A DNA stretch of 64,000 nucleotides from Pseudoalteromonas piscicida (GTDB lineage: Bacteria > Pseudomonadota > Gammaproteobacteria > Enterobacterales > Alteromonadaceae). Made by a program: the position numbers and the translations under genes. Positions 47,338 to 55,662 of the stretch are shown in pieces (the stretch's first letter is position 1; the number at the start of each line of letters is the position of its first letter). The DNA lies in NCBI RefSeq assembly GCF_000238315.3, contig NZ_CP011924.1, forward strand, positions 3,866,001-3,930,000. The letters run 5' to 3'. The notes under the pieces are model-generated. The model saw only the letters and a list, made by a program, of their open reading frames with translations, was not told where the DNA came from and did not search any database.

Positions 47338-47770
47338 CGCGATATAAAATCGCTGCTACGCAGATGCCTAGTGCTTATTGTTTGGTGTTTGTCGTGTAGG
47401 AGTTACTTTATGTAGCGAGGGTTTCATTCTTAGTCGCGATATAAAATCGCTGCTACTCTGATATCTGGTGTTTGTCGTGTAGGAGCTACTTTATGTAGCG
47501 ATGTTTTCATTCTTAAGTCGCGATATAAAATCGCTGCTACGCAGATATTTGGTGCCTGTTGTTTGGTGTTTATTGTGTGGGAGCTACTTTATGCAGCGAG
47601 GGTTTCACTCTTAAGTCGCGATATAAAATCGCTGTTACGTTGATATCTGGTACTTGTTGCTTGGTGTTCGTCGTGTAGGAGTTACTTTATGTAGCGAGGT
47701 TTTCATTCTTAGTCGCGATATAAAATCGCTGCTACGCAGATGTCTGATGCTTGCTATTTAGTGTGTAGGG
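47338..47770. repeat. tandem BIME: array of paired REP-like palindromes
   Basis: Five copies of CGCGATATAAAATCGCTGYTAC-type units (the 16-base core is CGCGATATAAAATCGC) begin at 47338, 47435, 47519, 47617 and 47714. Spacings are 97, 84, 98 and 97 bp. Between them lie four copies of GTAGGAGYTACTTTAT followed by GTAGCGA. Read on the opposite strand, the first unit starts GTAGCAGCGATTTTAT, so each period contains two palindromes of one family in opposite orientation. That is the definition of a bacterial interspersed mosaic element. It lies between the convergent 3' ends of nagP and tRNA-His. A degenerate half copy (GTGTAGGGGGCG) closes the array. Confidence 0.85.
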
Positions 47771-47787
47771 GGCGATGTGTGTAAGAA

Positions 47788-47808
47788 TAAAAAATGTGGA
47801 ATACATTT
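47788..47808 (-). terminator. tRNA-His terminator candidate
   Basis: On the minus strand, AAATGT-ATTCC-ACATTT followed by Ts, ten bases beyond the CCA end. The stem is short but AT-rich and well placed. Confidence 0.55.
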
Positions 47809-47818
47809 ATATAAAGAG

Positions 47819-47895
47819 TGGGGCGACTGATGGGACTTGAACCCACGACAACCGGAATCACAATCCAGGGCTCTACCAACTGAGCTACAGCCGCC
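47819..47895 (-). tRNA. tRNA-His (anticodon GTG)
   Basis: A full cloverleaf is readable on the minus strand. The acceptor stem GCGGCTG/CAGTCGC carries the histidine-specific extra G at -1 opposite C73. The D arm is GCTC/GAGC. The anticodon arm CTGGA-TTGTGAT-TCCGG has anticodon GTG, and the T arm is GTGGG-TTCAAGT-CCCAT. CCA is encoded. The extra 5' G confirms histidine identity. It is a single tRNA gene, not part of a visible cluster. Confidence 0.97.
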
Positions 47896-47931
47896 ACAAA
47901 AGACTTGAACACCTTGTCTGGTGTGGCGCGC

Positions 47932-47959
47932 ATAATACATAAGTTTTTTGCAAATGCAA
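47932..47959 (-). promoter_or_regulatory. tRNA-His promoter
   Basis: On the minus strand, TTGCAT (47954-47959), a 16-base spacer and TATTAT (47932-47937), followed by a GC-only stretch GCGCGCC. A GC-rich discriminator is typical of stable-RNA promoters under stringent control. Confidence 0.65.
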
Positions 47960-48096
47960 AGGGAAATATCGAAAAAACTTAATAAAAGTTTTTTTTCGGA
48001 GATTATTTCCGCATACAGCAAATATTCATATATCCTATGTATGATCCAGCCGATCTAATGATAAATAACTGCTTAATATAAAAAAGGGGGATGAGT

Positions 48097-48915
48097 ATGG
48101 AAGCTGTTTGGAAATGGGTTAATGAGAACTCAGATTTAATCTTACACTATGTGCTTCAAGGCGTTATAGCACTAATAATTTTCTTCGTTGGCTTAAAACT
48201 AGCTAAGCTCAGTGCTGATCTCACCGAAAAAGCATTTGGTAAACGCAAAGTAGATAAAGCGGTAGGCTCATTCGTTGCCAACATTGCTTATGCGATTGTG
48301 TTTGCCGCGACACTGCTTATGGCATTATCTCAGGTTGGTATCGAAACCACCTCATTCATTGCTATTCTAGGTGCAGCCGGTTTGGCTGTTGGTCTCGCGC
48401 TGCAAGGTTCACTTTCTAATTTTGCATCTGGCGTACTTATTATTATGCTACGTCCGTTCAAGTCAGGTGACTATATTGAAGCTGGCGGTAGAGCAGGTAG
48501 CGTACAAAAGATAGAAATCTTCTCTACTGAGCTACGTACTCCTGATAACAAAGTGATTGTAATGCCAAACTCTTCGATTATGTCTGGTGCAATCGTTAAC
48601 TACTCGCGTGAAAAAACACGCCGTATTGATCTTGTTATTGGTGTTGGCTATGACGCAGATCTAAGAGAAGCAAAAGCAGTATTAAAGTCTGTACTAGACA
48701 ATGAACCAAGAATTCTTAAAGAACCTGCGTACAATGTTGCGGTACTAGAGCTTGCTGATTCAAGTGTTAACTTTGTCGTTCGCCCTTGGGTTAAAACAGA
48801 AGAGTACTGGCCAACGTATTTCACACTTGTGGAAAATATTAAAATTGCGCTAGACGAAGCCGATATCACCATTCCATTCCCGCAAATGGATGTTCACCTA
48901 CACAAAGATCAGTAA
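48097..48915 (+). CDS. mscS: small-conductance mechanosensitive channel (MscS type)
   Basis: A 272-residue inner-membrane channel that opens on hypo-osmotic shock. Three TM helices (about 17-40, 60-83 and 90-125) are followed by the cytoplasmic vestibule. The pore helix TM3 shows the Ala/Gly pattern GAAGLAVGLALQGSLSNFASG, here cited in two parts: GAAGLAVGLALQ and GSLSNFASG. LRPFKSGDYIEAGGRAG and PNSSIMSGAIVNYSR come from the beta domain. The length is close to E. coli MscS (286). GGGGG is six bases before ATG 48097, a better start than ATG 48091. The DUF481 gene follows after 14 bases. Confidence 0.93.
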   Translation: MEAVWKWVNENSDLILHYVLQGVIALIIFFVGLKLAKLSADLTEKAFGKRKVDKAVGSFVANIAYAIVFAATLLMALSQVGIETTSFIAILGAAGLAVGLALQGSLSNFASGVLIIMLRPFKSGDYIEAGGRAGSVQKIEIFSTELRTPDNKVIVMPNSSIMSGAIVNYSREKTRRIDLVIGVGYDADLREAKAVLKSVLDNEPRILKEPAYNVAVLELADSSVNFVVRPWVKTEEYWPTYFTLVENIKIALDEADITIPFPQMDVHLHKDQ

Positions 48916-48929
48916 AAGGTTAGTTAGAA

Positions 48930-49721
48930 ATGAAATTAAAGGTTTTAACCTGTTGTATTCTTGTTGCTGCAAGCGCTAATGCAGCGGCAGAAAGCAAAGC
49001 TAAGAAGCCAAAGAAAGTTTGGGATGTAACCAGTGAAGTGGGTGCGATTATCACTAGTGGTAACACAGAAACAACAACCCTAAAAGGTGGGATCAAAGCT
49101 AAGCACAATCTAACTAACTGGAATAACGAGTACAAGTTAGACGGCTTCTACAAAGAAGACACGCGTGAAAACGATGCGGGTGTAGATGTTACATCTCGTA
49201 CTAACGAAAAATACTCAGCATCAGTTCAAGGTAACTACAAGTTAAATGAAGATAACAGCCATTTATTCGTGTTTGGCTCTTATGTTTCAGACTACTTTGG
49301 TGCTTACCGCAGTGAAGCGGTTATTTCAGTGGGTTACGGTCAACGTTTATTCGAAAACGACGACATGTATCTTAACGCTGAAATCGGTCCCGGTGTAAAG
49401 CGCTTTGAGCACCAAGACGATAGCACTGAACTTGACGATGACGGTGAATTACTTGCTGGTACTTCTGAAAGCGAGTTCATTGGTGTTGGTAAGCTAGATT
49501 ACCAATGGCAGATCTCAGAAAACGCACGTTTTACACAGCTTATCGCGATTGAATATGGTGATACCAACACCAAGACAACGTCTGAAACAGCATTGTTGAC
49601 TAAAATCAACGGCTCTCTACAGATGAAAGTGGCATATAACATCATCCACAACTCAGACGTAGCTGACGATAAAGAAAATACTGATACAGAAACCTCACTT
49701 ACTTTGGTTTACAGTTTCTAA
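48930..49721 (+). CDS. DUF481 outer-membrane beta-barrel protein
   Basis: A 263-residue secreted protein. The signal peptide (MKLKVLTCCILVAASANAAA) is followed by a short basic stretch (KAKKPKKVW) and a repeating beta pattern typical of DUF481 (YdiY-like). Visible features are SEVGAIITSGNTETTTLKGGI, the YKLDGFYKED hairpin, FVFGSYVSDYFGAY, and a last strand TETSLTLVYSF ending in Phe. That C-terminal aromatic is the BAM recognition feature. The function of the family is unknown; some members are acid- or salt-induced. It is probably co-transcribed with mscS and is followed by a strong terminator. Confidence 0.85.
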   Translation: MKLKVLTCCILVAASANAAAESKAKKPKKVWDVTSEVGAIITSGNTETTTLKGGIKAKHNLTNWNNEYKLDGFYKEDTRENDAGVDVTSRTNEKYSASVQGNYKLNEDNSHLFVFGSYVSDYFGAYRSEAVISVGYGQRLFENDDMYLNAEIGPGVKRFEHQDDSTELDDDGELLAGTSESEFIGVGKLDYQWQISENARFTQLIAIEYGDTNTKTTSETALLTKINGSLQMKVAYNIIHNSDVADDKENTDTETSLTLVYSF

Positions 49722-49737
49722 ATTTACAAAGTAATAC

Positions 49738-49766
49738 AAAAATGGGGTGTCAAACCCCATTTTTTT
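49738..49766 (+). terminator. terminator after the DUF481 gene
   Basis: AAAAATGGGGT-GTCAA-ACCCCATTTTT with additional Ts, 17 bases after the stop. It separates mscS-DUF481 from the export cluster. Confidence 0.9.
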
Positions 49767-49828
49767 TAGCTTTTAAATGCTGTATTATTCATCGGTTATA
49801 ACTGGATAGTATTTGAAAGGGTTTGTTT

Positions 49829-52501
49829 GTGTCTCTATCTCGCCATGTATTACTTTTATTGATCGCAGTTTTTGTGTTCTCAGCTCCAACTTTAGCCTTA
49901 GAGCCTACAAAACAGCAGATTGAGCAATTTAAAAAGCTTCCTAAAAACCAGCAGGTTATGCTGGCTGAAAAGTACGGTATTGACCTTTCATTGCTTGAGG
50001 AAGATGACTCAGACAAAGATGCCGACAAATCAAAAAAAAATGAGAGGAATAACTCTCGGAGAGTTTCTGAAACCGAAGAAAAGACAGATGAAGAGAAATT
50101 CAAACCTGAGCAAGAAGAACTAAAGCCTTTTGGTTACGACTTATTCTCCGAGGTGGTAAATGATTTTCAGCCATCTGAAACTCCTATTGTTCCGAGTAAT
50201 TACAAGGTTGGTGTGGGGGATAAGTTCAACATTTCCTACTTTGGAAAAGAAAACCTTGATAGAGAAATTGAAATTGATTCTGAAGGAAAGTTACCGCTAC
50301 CTAATTTAACACCAATCAGTGTGATTGGAATGACGTTCTCTGAAATGAAAGATGTGATTAGGAAAAAGGTTGCGCAGAAGTTTATTGGTGTTGACGCTCA
50401 TGTTTCAATCTCTGAGCTAAAAACAGTAAGAGTTGTTGTTGGAGAAGTAAAATATCCTGGTTCTTACAGTTTGCCAGCCCTTTCTTCTATAACACATGCA
50501 ATTTTTAGTAGTGGTGGAATTTCTCAGATAGGCTCATTGCGTGATATCCAATTAAAGCGCGGTTCAAAAGTTGTATCAAATCTTGACTTGTATAAGCTAT
50601 TGCTTGCTGGCGATAGTACTAGTGATATCGCATTGCAAAATGGTGATGTTGTTTTTATACCTCCTGTTGGAAAGCAAGTCAGCGTTTCAGGTGCTGTTCG
50701 TAGACCTGCCATTTATGAATTGAGAGATAATGATAACTTAGATGATCTGTTGGTAATGTCAGGCGGATTGAAACCAGGTGCGTTATTATCGAAAGGAGTT
50801 ATTGAGCGTTTCACAGGAAAAAGCTTTAAAACAGTAATTAAAGCAGACTTAAAAAACCAACAGGTTGAATTGAAAGCAGGAGATGAAGTTTTTATCCCCA
50901 ATTCATCTAGTGAGTTTGATAACGCGATAACGTTACTCGGTGCTGTAACTCACCCTGGTCACTACGCTTGGTCTCCAGAAAAAACAATCTCAAATGTCAT
51001 TTCTTCACTTCGAGCTGATCTATTACCGATTGCTGATTACTTTTACGCACTCGTTTTGAGAGAAAAAAGCCAAGCTGGGGAAATTGAAATTTATCAGTTT
51101 TCGCCGACAGAAGCGGTTGAAAAAAATCCCTTACATGACCTAAAGCTAGAGCCAAGGGATACCATAATTGTCTTCAGTCGCTTTGAAGAGAAAGCGCTTG
51201 AGGAAAAGCAACTGTCAAAACTCGCGCTAACTAAAGAAGAGCTTCAGCTAAATGAAAAAATAGAGCTTTGGAAAGAGTATGAGAGAAGTAAATTCTATGA
51301 ATTTATAAACTTAGATTCAATGTTAGAAAAGGAATTAGAAAAAGCAAATGAGAAGGAAGTTGTACTCGGCAGTGTAGAAGCAATTCTTAAAGGCCAGAAA
51401 AAAGAGCTAGAGGATGAAGACTATAGTGTGTTCAGTCGCAAGCGATTGTTAGAGCCTTTGATTTTAAGATTAGAACAACAAGCTAGCATTTATAATGAGC
51501 TGAAAATATTTGATATTAACGGCGAAGTAAAGCACCCAGGTATCTACCCTTTACCCGTTAATGCAAGTATAGGAAATGCGGTGGCTGCAGCCGGAGGCTT
51601 AAAAGAATCAGCTTTCTTGAAAAAAGCAGAAATAACTCGCTTAACATCAGATGTAGATGCAGAAGTTTCACATATACAACTAAACTTAGAGGCCGAATTA
51701 AGTAAAGGTATAAACTCGACTGCGGTAAAAAGCAAAGACTCTATCAATATAATGCCCAAGCCTAATTGGCACCAAAACATCAAGGTTAATCTTATTGGGG
51801 AAGTGAAATTTCCTGGCGTTTACACAATAAAACGCGGTGAGACGCTTGCTGAAGTGATTGAAAGAGCCGGTGGCGTAACTAATTTTGCTTTTACAGAAGG
51901 AGCAATTTTCACTAGGGAATCTATTCGCGAAAATGAACAGAAGCAGATAAAGGACTTGTCAGAACGCTTAAGAAGGGATATCGCTTCGAGTAGCTTCCAA
52001 AGCTCAATCACGAGTTCAAAGTTAAGCTATGCTGATATGGATAAATTGCTAAATGACCTCGCTGATATTGATGCTTTAGGTCGACTGGTTATTGACCTAG
52101 AAAAAGTACTTGCTAAAAAGCAACAAATTGAGCTCCGTAACAACGACACTTTATATGTTCCGACACAACAACACACTGTCAGTGTTATTGGTGAAGTTAA
52201 TGTCGCCACAGCACACTTATTTAATGCAAATTTGACACTTGATGACTATCTGCGTATTAGCGGAGGGTTAAAACAAAGAGCAGATTCTGAACGTATATAC
52301 ATTATAAAAGCAAATGGGTCTGTAGAAGTACCAAATAGAGGGTCTTGGTTTGCTGTGAGTAATAGTACTGAAATAGAAGCAGGTGATACCATTGTCGTAC
52401 CACTAGACTCGGAGTATATGGATCAACTGACGTTATGGAGTACTGCAACTCAAATCGTATATCAAATAGGTGTCGCTGCCGCTGCGATAGGCTCGTTGTA
52501 G
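49829..52501 (+). CDS. long OPX-type polysaccharide export protein with six SLBB repeats
   Basis: An 890-residue protein that starts at GTG 49829 (AAGGG seven bases before). It has a signal peptide ending LALA near residue 24, without a lipobox Cys. An acidic/basic disordered stretch (about 52-95) follows. The Poly_export domain starts at YKVGVGDKFNISYFGKENLD (about 125). Six repeats share the G-V-pattern of SLBB domains: VVVGEVKYPGSY, VSVSGAVRRPAIY, ITLLGAVTHPGHY, FDINGEVKHPGIY, VNLIGEVKFPGVY and VSVIGEVNVATAH. A hydrophobic end (IVYQIGVAAAAIGSL) may be the barrel helix or anchor. Wza-type channels have fewer repeats and about 380 residues. It is followed by a sugar-phosphate transferase and a type II secretion-like operon rather than by capsule genes. 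Confidence 0.85.
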   Translation: MSLSRHVLLLLIAVFVFSAPTLALEPTKQQIEQFKKLPKNQQVMLAEKYGIDLSLLEEDDSDKDADKSKKNERNNSRRVSETEEKTDEEKFKPEQEELKPFGYDLFSEVVNDFQPSETPIVPSNYKVGVGDKFNISYFGKENLDREIEIDSEGKLPLPNLTPISVIGMTFSEMKDVIRKKVAQKFIGVDAHVSISELKTVRVVVGEVKYPGSYSLPALSSITHAIFSSGGISQIGSLRDIQLKRGSKVVSNLDLYKLLLAGDSTSDIALQNGDVVFIPPVGKQVSVSGAVRRPAIYELRDNDNLDDLLVMSGGLKPGALLSKGVIERFTGKSFKTVIKADLKNQQVELKAGDEVFIPNSSSEFDNAITLLGAVTHPGHYAWSPEKTISNVISSLRADLLPIADYFYALVLREKSQAGEIEIYQFSPTEAVEKNPLHDLKLEPRDTIIVFSRFEEKALEEKQLSKLALTKEELQLNEKIELWKEYERSKFYEFINLDSMLEKELEKANEKEVVLGSVEAILKGQKKELEDEDYSVFSRKRLLEPLILRLEQQASIYNELKIFDINGEVKHPGIYPLPVNASIGNAVAAAGGLKESAFLKKAEITRLTSDVDAEVSHIQLNLEAELSKGINSTAVKSKDSINIMPKPNWHQNIKVNLIGEVKFPGVYTIKRGETLAEVIERAGGVTNFAFTEGAIFTRESIRENEQKQIKDLSERLRRDIASSSFQSSITSSKLSYADMDKLLNDLADIDALGRLVIDLEKVLAKKQQIELRNNDTLYVPTQQHTVSVIGEVNVATAHLFNANLTLDDYLRISGGLKQRADSERIYIIKANGSVEVPNRGSWFAVSNSTEIEAGDTIVVPLDSEYMDQLTLWSTATQIVYQIGVAAAAIGSL

Positions 52502-52520
52502 AGTATTGGAGAGCAACGTG

Positions 52521-53606
52521 ATGGGATTAGAGTACCTCGTTATTGTTTGTGCTGTTGCATTGTCTTATTTAAGTATATTTGCAACAACACCCATAGCATT
52601 AAAATTCGGTTTAGTGGATTTACCAACTAAGCGAAAGAAGCACCAAGGAGCGATACCGTTGATTGGAGGTATCGCTATATCGTTTGCTTCTGCGGCTTGC
52701 ATATTATTGTTTTTACCGATTTCATCATCAATAACTGCTTATTTGATAAGTGCTTTAGTTATTGTGGTTTTGGGTGTCGTGGATGACTATAAAGATCTTG
52801 ATGCTAAATTTAGATTATTGATCCAGACAGTTGTTGCGCTCACAATGATGTATGGCTCTGGTGTATATATAGAGAATTTGGGTAACTTATTCACTGTAGG
52901 TGAGCTGAATCTAGGCTGGGGTGGAATTGCCTTTACAGTTGTAGCTGTTATCGCATGTATCAATGCATTCAATATGATAGATGGTATTGATGGGTTAGCT
53001 GGCTCTTTAAGTATTGTTACTTTCAGCTCGATATTTATATTGATGTGGTTGAACGGGAATCAAGATTTACAGTATGTTCCTCTTATCTTGGTCTCAAGCT
53101 TAGTTCCTTATCTTGCATTTAATGTTGGTGTTATTGGCCATAATCGTAGGAAGATCTTTATGGGAGATGCCGGTTCAATGTTTATTGGCCTCTCAGTGAT
53201 CTGGTTTTTAATGATGGGAAGCCAAAAAACAGAGCAAGACTTTAGACCTGTTACTGCATTGTGGATCATAGCTGTTCCTTTGATGGACATGGTCGCCATT
53301 ATTTATCGCAGGCTCAGAAAAGGGCAATCACCTCTCACCGCTGATAGAGACCATTTACATCATATCTTTTTGCGATTTGGTCTTAACGCAAGACAATCTT
53401 TATACGTTATAGTCACTTTTTCTGTAGTTATGAGCACTTTAGGTATTATTGGGGAAACTTTTGCTGTACCTGAAAGTCTGATGCTTGCGGGTTTCTTTGG
53501 TATTTTCTTGGGGTATACTTGGTGCCTTCAGCATTGTTGGCGCATTGCGAGAACAGTAAGAAAGCTAAGAGTTGGCTATTTACGCAATAAACGAAATAAA
53601 TTTTAG
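52521..53606 (+). CDS. WecA/MraY-family phosphosugar transferase
   Basis: A 361-residue integral membrane enzyme that joins a sugar-1-phosphate, probably HexNAc-1-P, to undecaprenyl phosphate. That starts a surface glycan. Motifs: KRKKHQGAIPLIGGIAI, VVDDYKDLDAKFRLLI (Mg-binding Asp pair), NAFNMIDGIDGLAG, HNRRKIFMGDAGSMFIG and DRDHLHHIFLRFG. HIHH-type and NMIDGIDG motifs favour WecA over MraY. Start is ATG 52521, or GTG 52518 three bases earlier, after GGAGAG. It lies 19 bases after the OPX gene and 12 before the pseudopilin gene, so glycan and secretion genes appear to be one operon. Confidence 0.88.
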   Translation: MGLEYLVIVCAVALSYLSIFATTPIALKFGLVDLPTKRKKHQGAIPLIGGIAISFASAACILLFLPISSSITAYLISALVIVVLGVVDDYKDLDAKFRLLIQTVVALTMMYGSGVYIENLGNLFTVGELNLGWGGIAFTVVAVIACINAFNMIDGIDGLAGSLSIVTFSSIFILMWLNGNQDLQYVPLILVSSLVPYLAFNVGVIGHNRRKIFMGDAGSMFIGLSVIWFLMMGSQKTEQDFRPVTALWIIAVPLMDMVAIIYRRLRKGQSPLTADRDHLHHIFLRFGLNARQSLYVIVTFSVVMSTLGIIGETFAVPESLMLAGFFGIFLGYTWCLQHCWRIARTVRKLRVGYLRNKRNKF

Positions 53607-53618
53607 GTAGTGTGAATT

Positions 53619-54017
53619 ATGAAAAATAAACAAGATGGTTTTACTATGATGGAACTACTGATAGTTATCGTCATTTTAGGTCTTTTAATGTCACTTGTTG
53701 CACCAAAGTTTTTTGCCCAGTTGAGTTCGTCTGAGCGGAAAATCGCTGCCGCTCAAATGTCCGCTTTTGAAACTGCATTAGATACATACAGGTTAGACGT
53801 TGGAAGTTATCCTTCAAAATTGGAAGAGTTACGGAGTAGTTCGAATAAACGCTGGAACGGCCCTTATCTTCCGAAAGCGATACCAAACGACCCTTGGGGC
53901 AATGCGTATGTCTACAAGCTATCCGGTGAAGGTGAAACTCCTTACTTACTCAAGTCACTTGGTGCTGATGGCCAAGAGGGTGGTGAAGGTAAGAACGAAG
54001 ATATAGTGCATATGTAA
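53619..54017 (+). CDS. gspG: major pseudopilin, GspG-like
   Basis: A 132-residue type II secretion pseudopilin. The prepilin site is DG-FTMMELLIVIVILG, with cleavage after Gly and Glu at mature position 5. The C-terminal domain has the GspG pattern WNGPYLPKAIPNDPWGNAY, then SLGADGQEGGEG and NEDI, the loop that binds calcium in GspG proteins. As major pseudopilin it would form the short periplasmic pilus that pushes cargo through the secretin. It is first in the secretion block, unlike canonical operons where G follows F. No prepilin peptidase is encoded here, so PilD elsewhere must process it. Confidence 0.92.
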   Translation: MKNKQDGFTMMELLIVIVILGLLMSLVAPKFFAQLSSSERKIAAAQMSAFETALDTYRLDVGSYPSKLEELRSSSNKRWNGPYLPKAIPNDPWGNAYVYKLSGEGETPYLLKSLGADGQEGGEGKNEDIVHM

Positions 54018-54018
54018 T

Positions 54019-55662
54019 ATGGAATCTATCTTAGTTAACCAATATGATGTTAGTCCAACAGATTTGGCTAATGCAAAACAATATCAGAAAAAGTTTGGCG
54101 GTAGAATCGAGAATATTCTAGTGAATATGGGGAGCTTGTCAGAAGATCAGTTGCCGCATATTATAAGCCTGTCACTAGATTTACCACTGTTTGATATATC
54201 TTTTTTAGATACTTTGAGCTCTTTTGAAGGCTCGAGTAAGGAGATTGCTGAGCTAATTGAACTTGGGCATTTGCCTTTTCGAGTAACTGAGCACTGTATT
54301 TCAATCGCTTCTACAGACCCTTTAGATGTTAAACTACATGATTGGGCTGCGAGACAAAGTTGTGAGCTAAAATTCTTTGTAGCGGCAAAAGAAGATATAG
54401 AAGCAATTTCAAGAAAACTTTTTACGTCAAAAAATACTGAATTTGAAATTGAGTTAACTGAAGAAGAAGAAAAGCTCCGAGCGCTGGCTTCTGAGGCTCC
54501 TGTTGTTAATCTACTAAACTCACTTATTAGTCGAGGCCTTAGACAAGGTGCTTCAGATATGCATCTAGAACCTTTTCAGAGTAAGTATCGAGTTAGATTC
54601 CGAGTTGATGGTGTATTGCACGAAGCTGAGCAAATACCACAGCATATGGAACTTCCTATCGTTACTAGATTGAAAATACTATCAGGGATGGATATAGCTG
54701 AAAAGCGTCGACCACAAGACGGAAAGATCGAAATGAAAATAGCTAATGAAGAGCTAGATATTCGAGTTTCCTCACTACCACTCAACGATGGTGAATCTAT
54801 GGTTCTACGCTTTTTGAGAAAAGAAAGTATTAACTATGATATAGAAGTACTAGGTTTATCTGATGATATAAAGTCAAGTTTACTTGGGGATATCAAGAAG
54901 ACGGCGGGAGTAGTTTTATTAACCGGCCCAACGGGATCAGGAAAAACTACTACACTTTATACATTTTTGAATACATTGAATAATGATGATGTGAAAATCA
55001 TAACATTGGAAGATCCTGTCGAATATCAACTTGATGGGGTTAACCAAGTTCAAGTCAATAAAAATATAGGTTTTGATTTCTCGGCTGGTTTACGCTCAAT
55101 TGTTCGTCAAGATCCGGACATCATTATGCTTGGTGAAATACGAGATCAAGAAACCGCACAGATAGCGCTGCAATCGGCATTAACTGGCCATTTAGTATTT
55201 TCTACCGTGCACACCAACGACGCAGCAAGCGCATATACTCGTCTACTTGACCTTGGTGTTGAGGAGTTTTTATTAAATGCTGCGCTTATCTCTGTCGTTG
55301 CCCAGCGATTAGTGAGAAAAGTTTGTAGTAACTGTAGTGAGCCTGTAGAAAATATCGACATGTTAGTTGAGCAGTATGGCTTGCAAAGCTTGGCTGATAA
55401 GTTTCATATAAAGACAATGAATCTAAGAAAAGGTAAGGGTTGCGAACTTTGTAATCATACGGGGTATAAAGGACGGTTAGCGGTAACAGAGTACTTGGCT
55501 TGCGATGAAACAATTAGAGCTTTACCAAAGGATAGCCAGTTCATTACAAGCGCAAAAGCACATAATGCTAAAAATGAGCGCCGCACCTTGATGGAAGATG
55601 GCCTATATAAAGCGCTTCAAGGTTTGACTACAATTGATGAGGTTGTGAGGGTCGCAGGTTAG
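54019..55662 (+). CDS. gspE: type II secretion ATPase, GspE-like
   Basis: A 547-residue cytoplasmic hexameric ATPase that powers pseudopilus assembly. The N1E-like domain (about 1-130) would contact GspL. The core has Walker A GPTGSGKTTTLY (about 303), the Asp box EDPVEYQLDGVNQVQ, Walker B DPDIIMLGEIRDQETAQ and the His box TGHLVFSTVHTND. A zinc tetracysteine follows: CSNC (about 436) and CELC (about 475), with NHTGYKGR. The gene starts two bases after gspG and shares one base with the GTG start of gspF. Confidence 0.95.
   Translation: MESILVNQYDVSPTDLANAKQYQKKFGGRIENILVNMGSLSEDQLPHIISLSLDLPLFDISFLDTLSSFEGSSKEIAELIELGHLPFRVTEHCISIASTDPLDVKLHDWAARQSCELKFFVAAKEDIEAISRKLFTSKNTEFEIELTEEEEKLRALASEAPVVNLLNSLISRGLRQGASDMHLEPFQSKYRVRFRVDGVLHEAEQIPQHMELPIVTRLKILSGMDIAEKRRPQDGKIEMKIANEELDIRVSSLPLNDGESMVLRFLRKESINYDIEVLGLSDDIKSSLLGDIKKTAGVVLLTGPTGSGKTTTLYTFLNTLNNDDVKIITLEDPVEYQLDGVNQVQVNKNIGFDFSAGLRSIVRQDPDIIMLGEIRDQETAQIALQSALTGHLVFSTVHTNDAASAYTRLLDLGVEEFLLNAALISVVAQRLVRKVCSNCSEPVENIDMLVEQYGLQSLADKFHIKTMNLRKGKGCELCNHTGYKGRLAVTEYLACDETIRALPKDSQFITSAKAHNAKNERRTLMEDGLYKALQGLTTIDEVVRVAG

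Noticed and set aside
47338..47770. Regular repeats suggesting a CRISPR array
   Set aside because: The spacing is about 97 bp and the material between repeats is itself repeated and palindromic. No cas genes are near. It fits a BIME.
47758..48021. Minus-strand frame covering tRNA-His
   Set aside because: It lies over the tRNA gene and its promoter and is not a protein gene.
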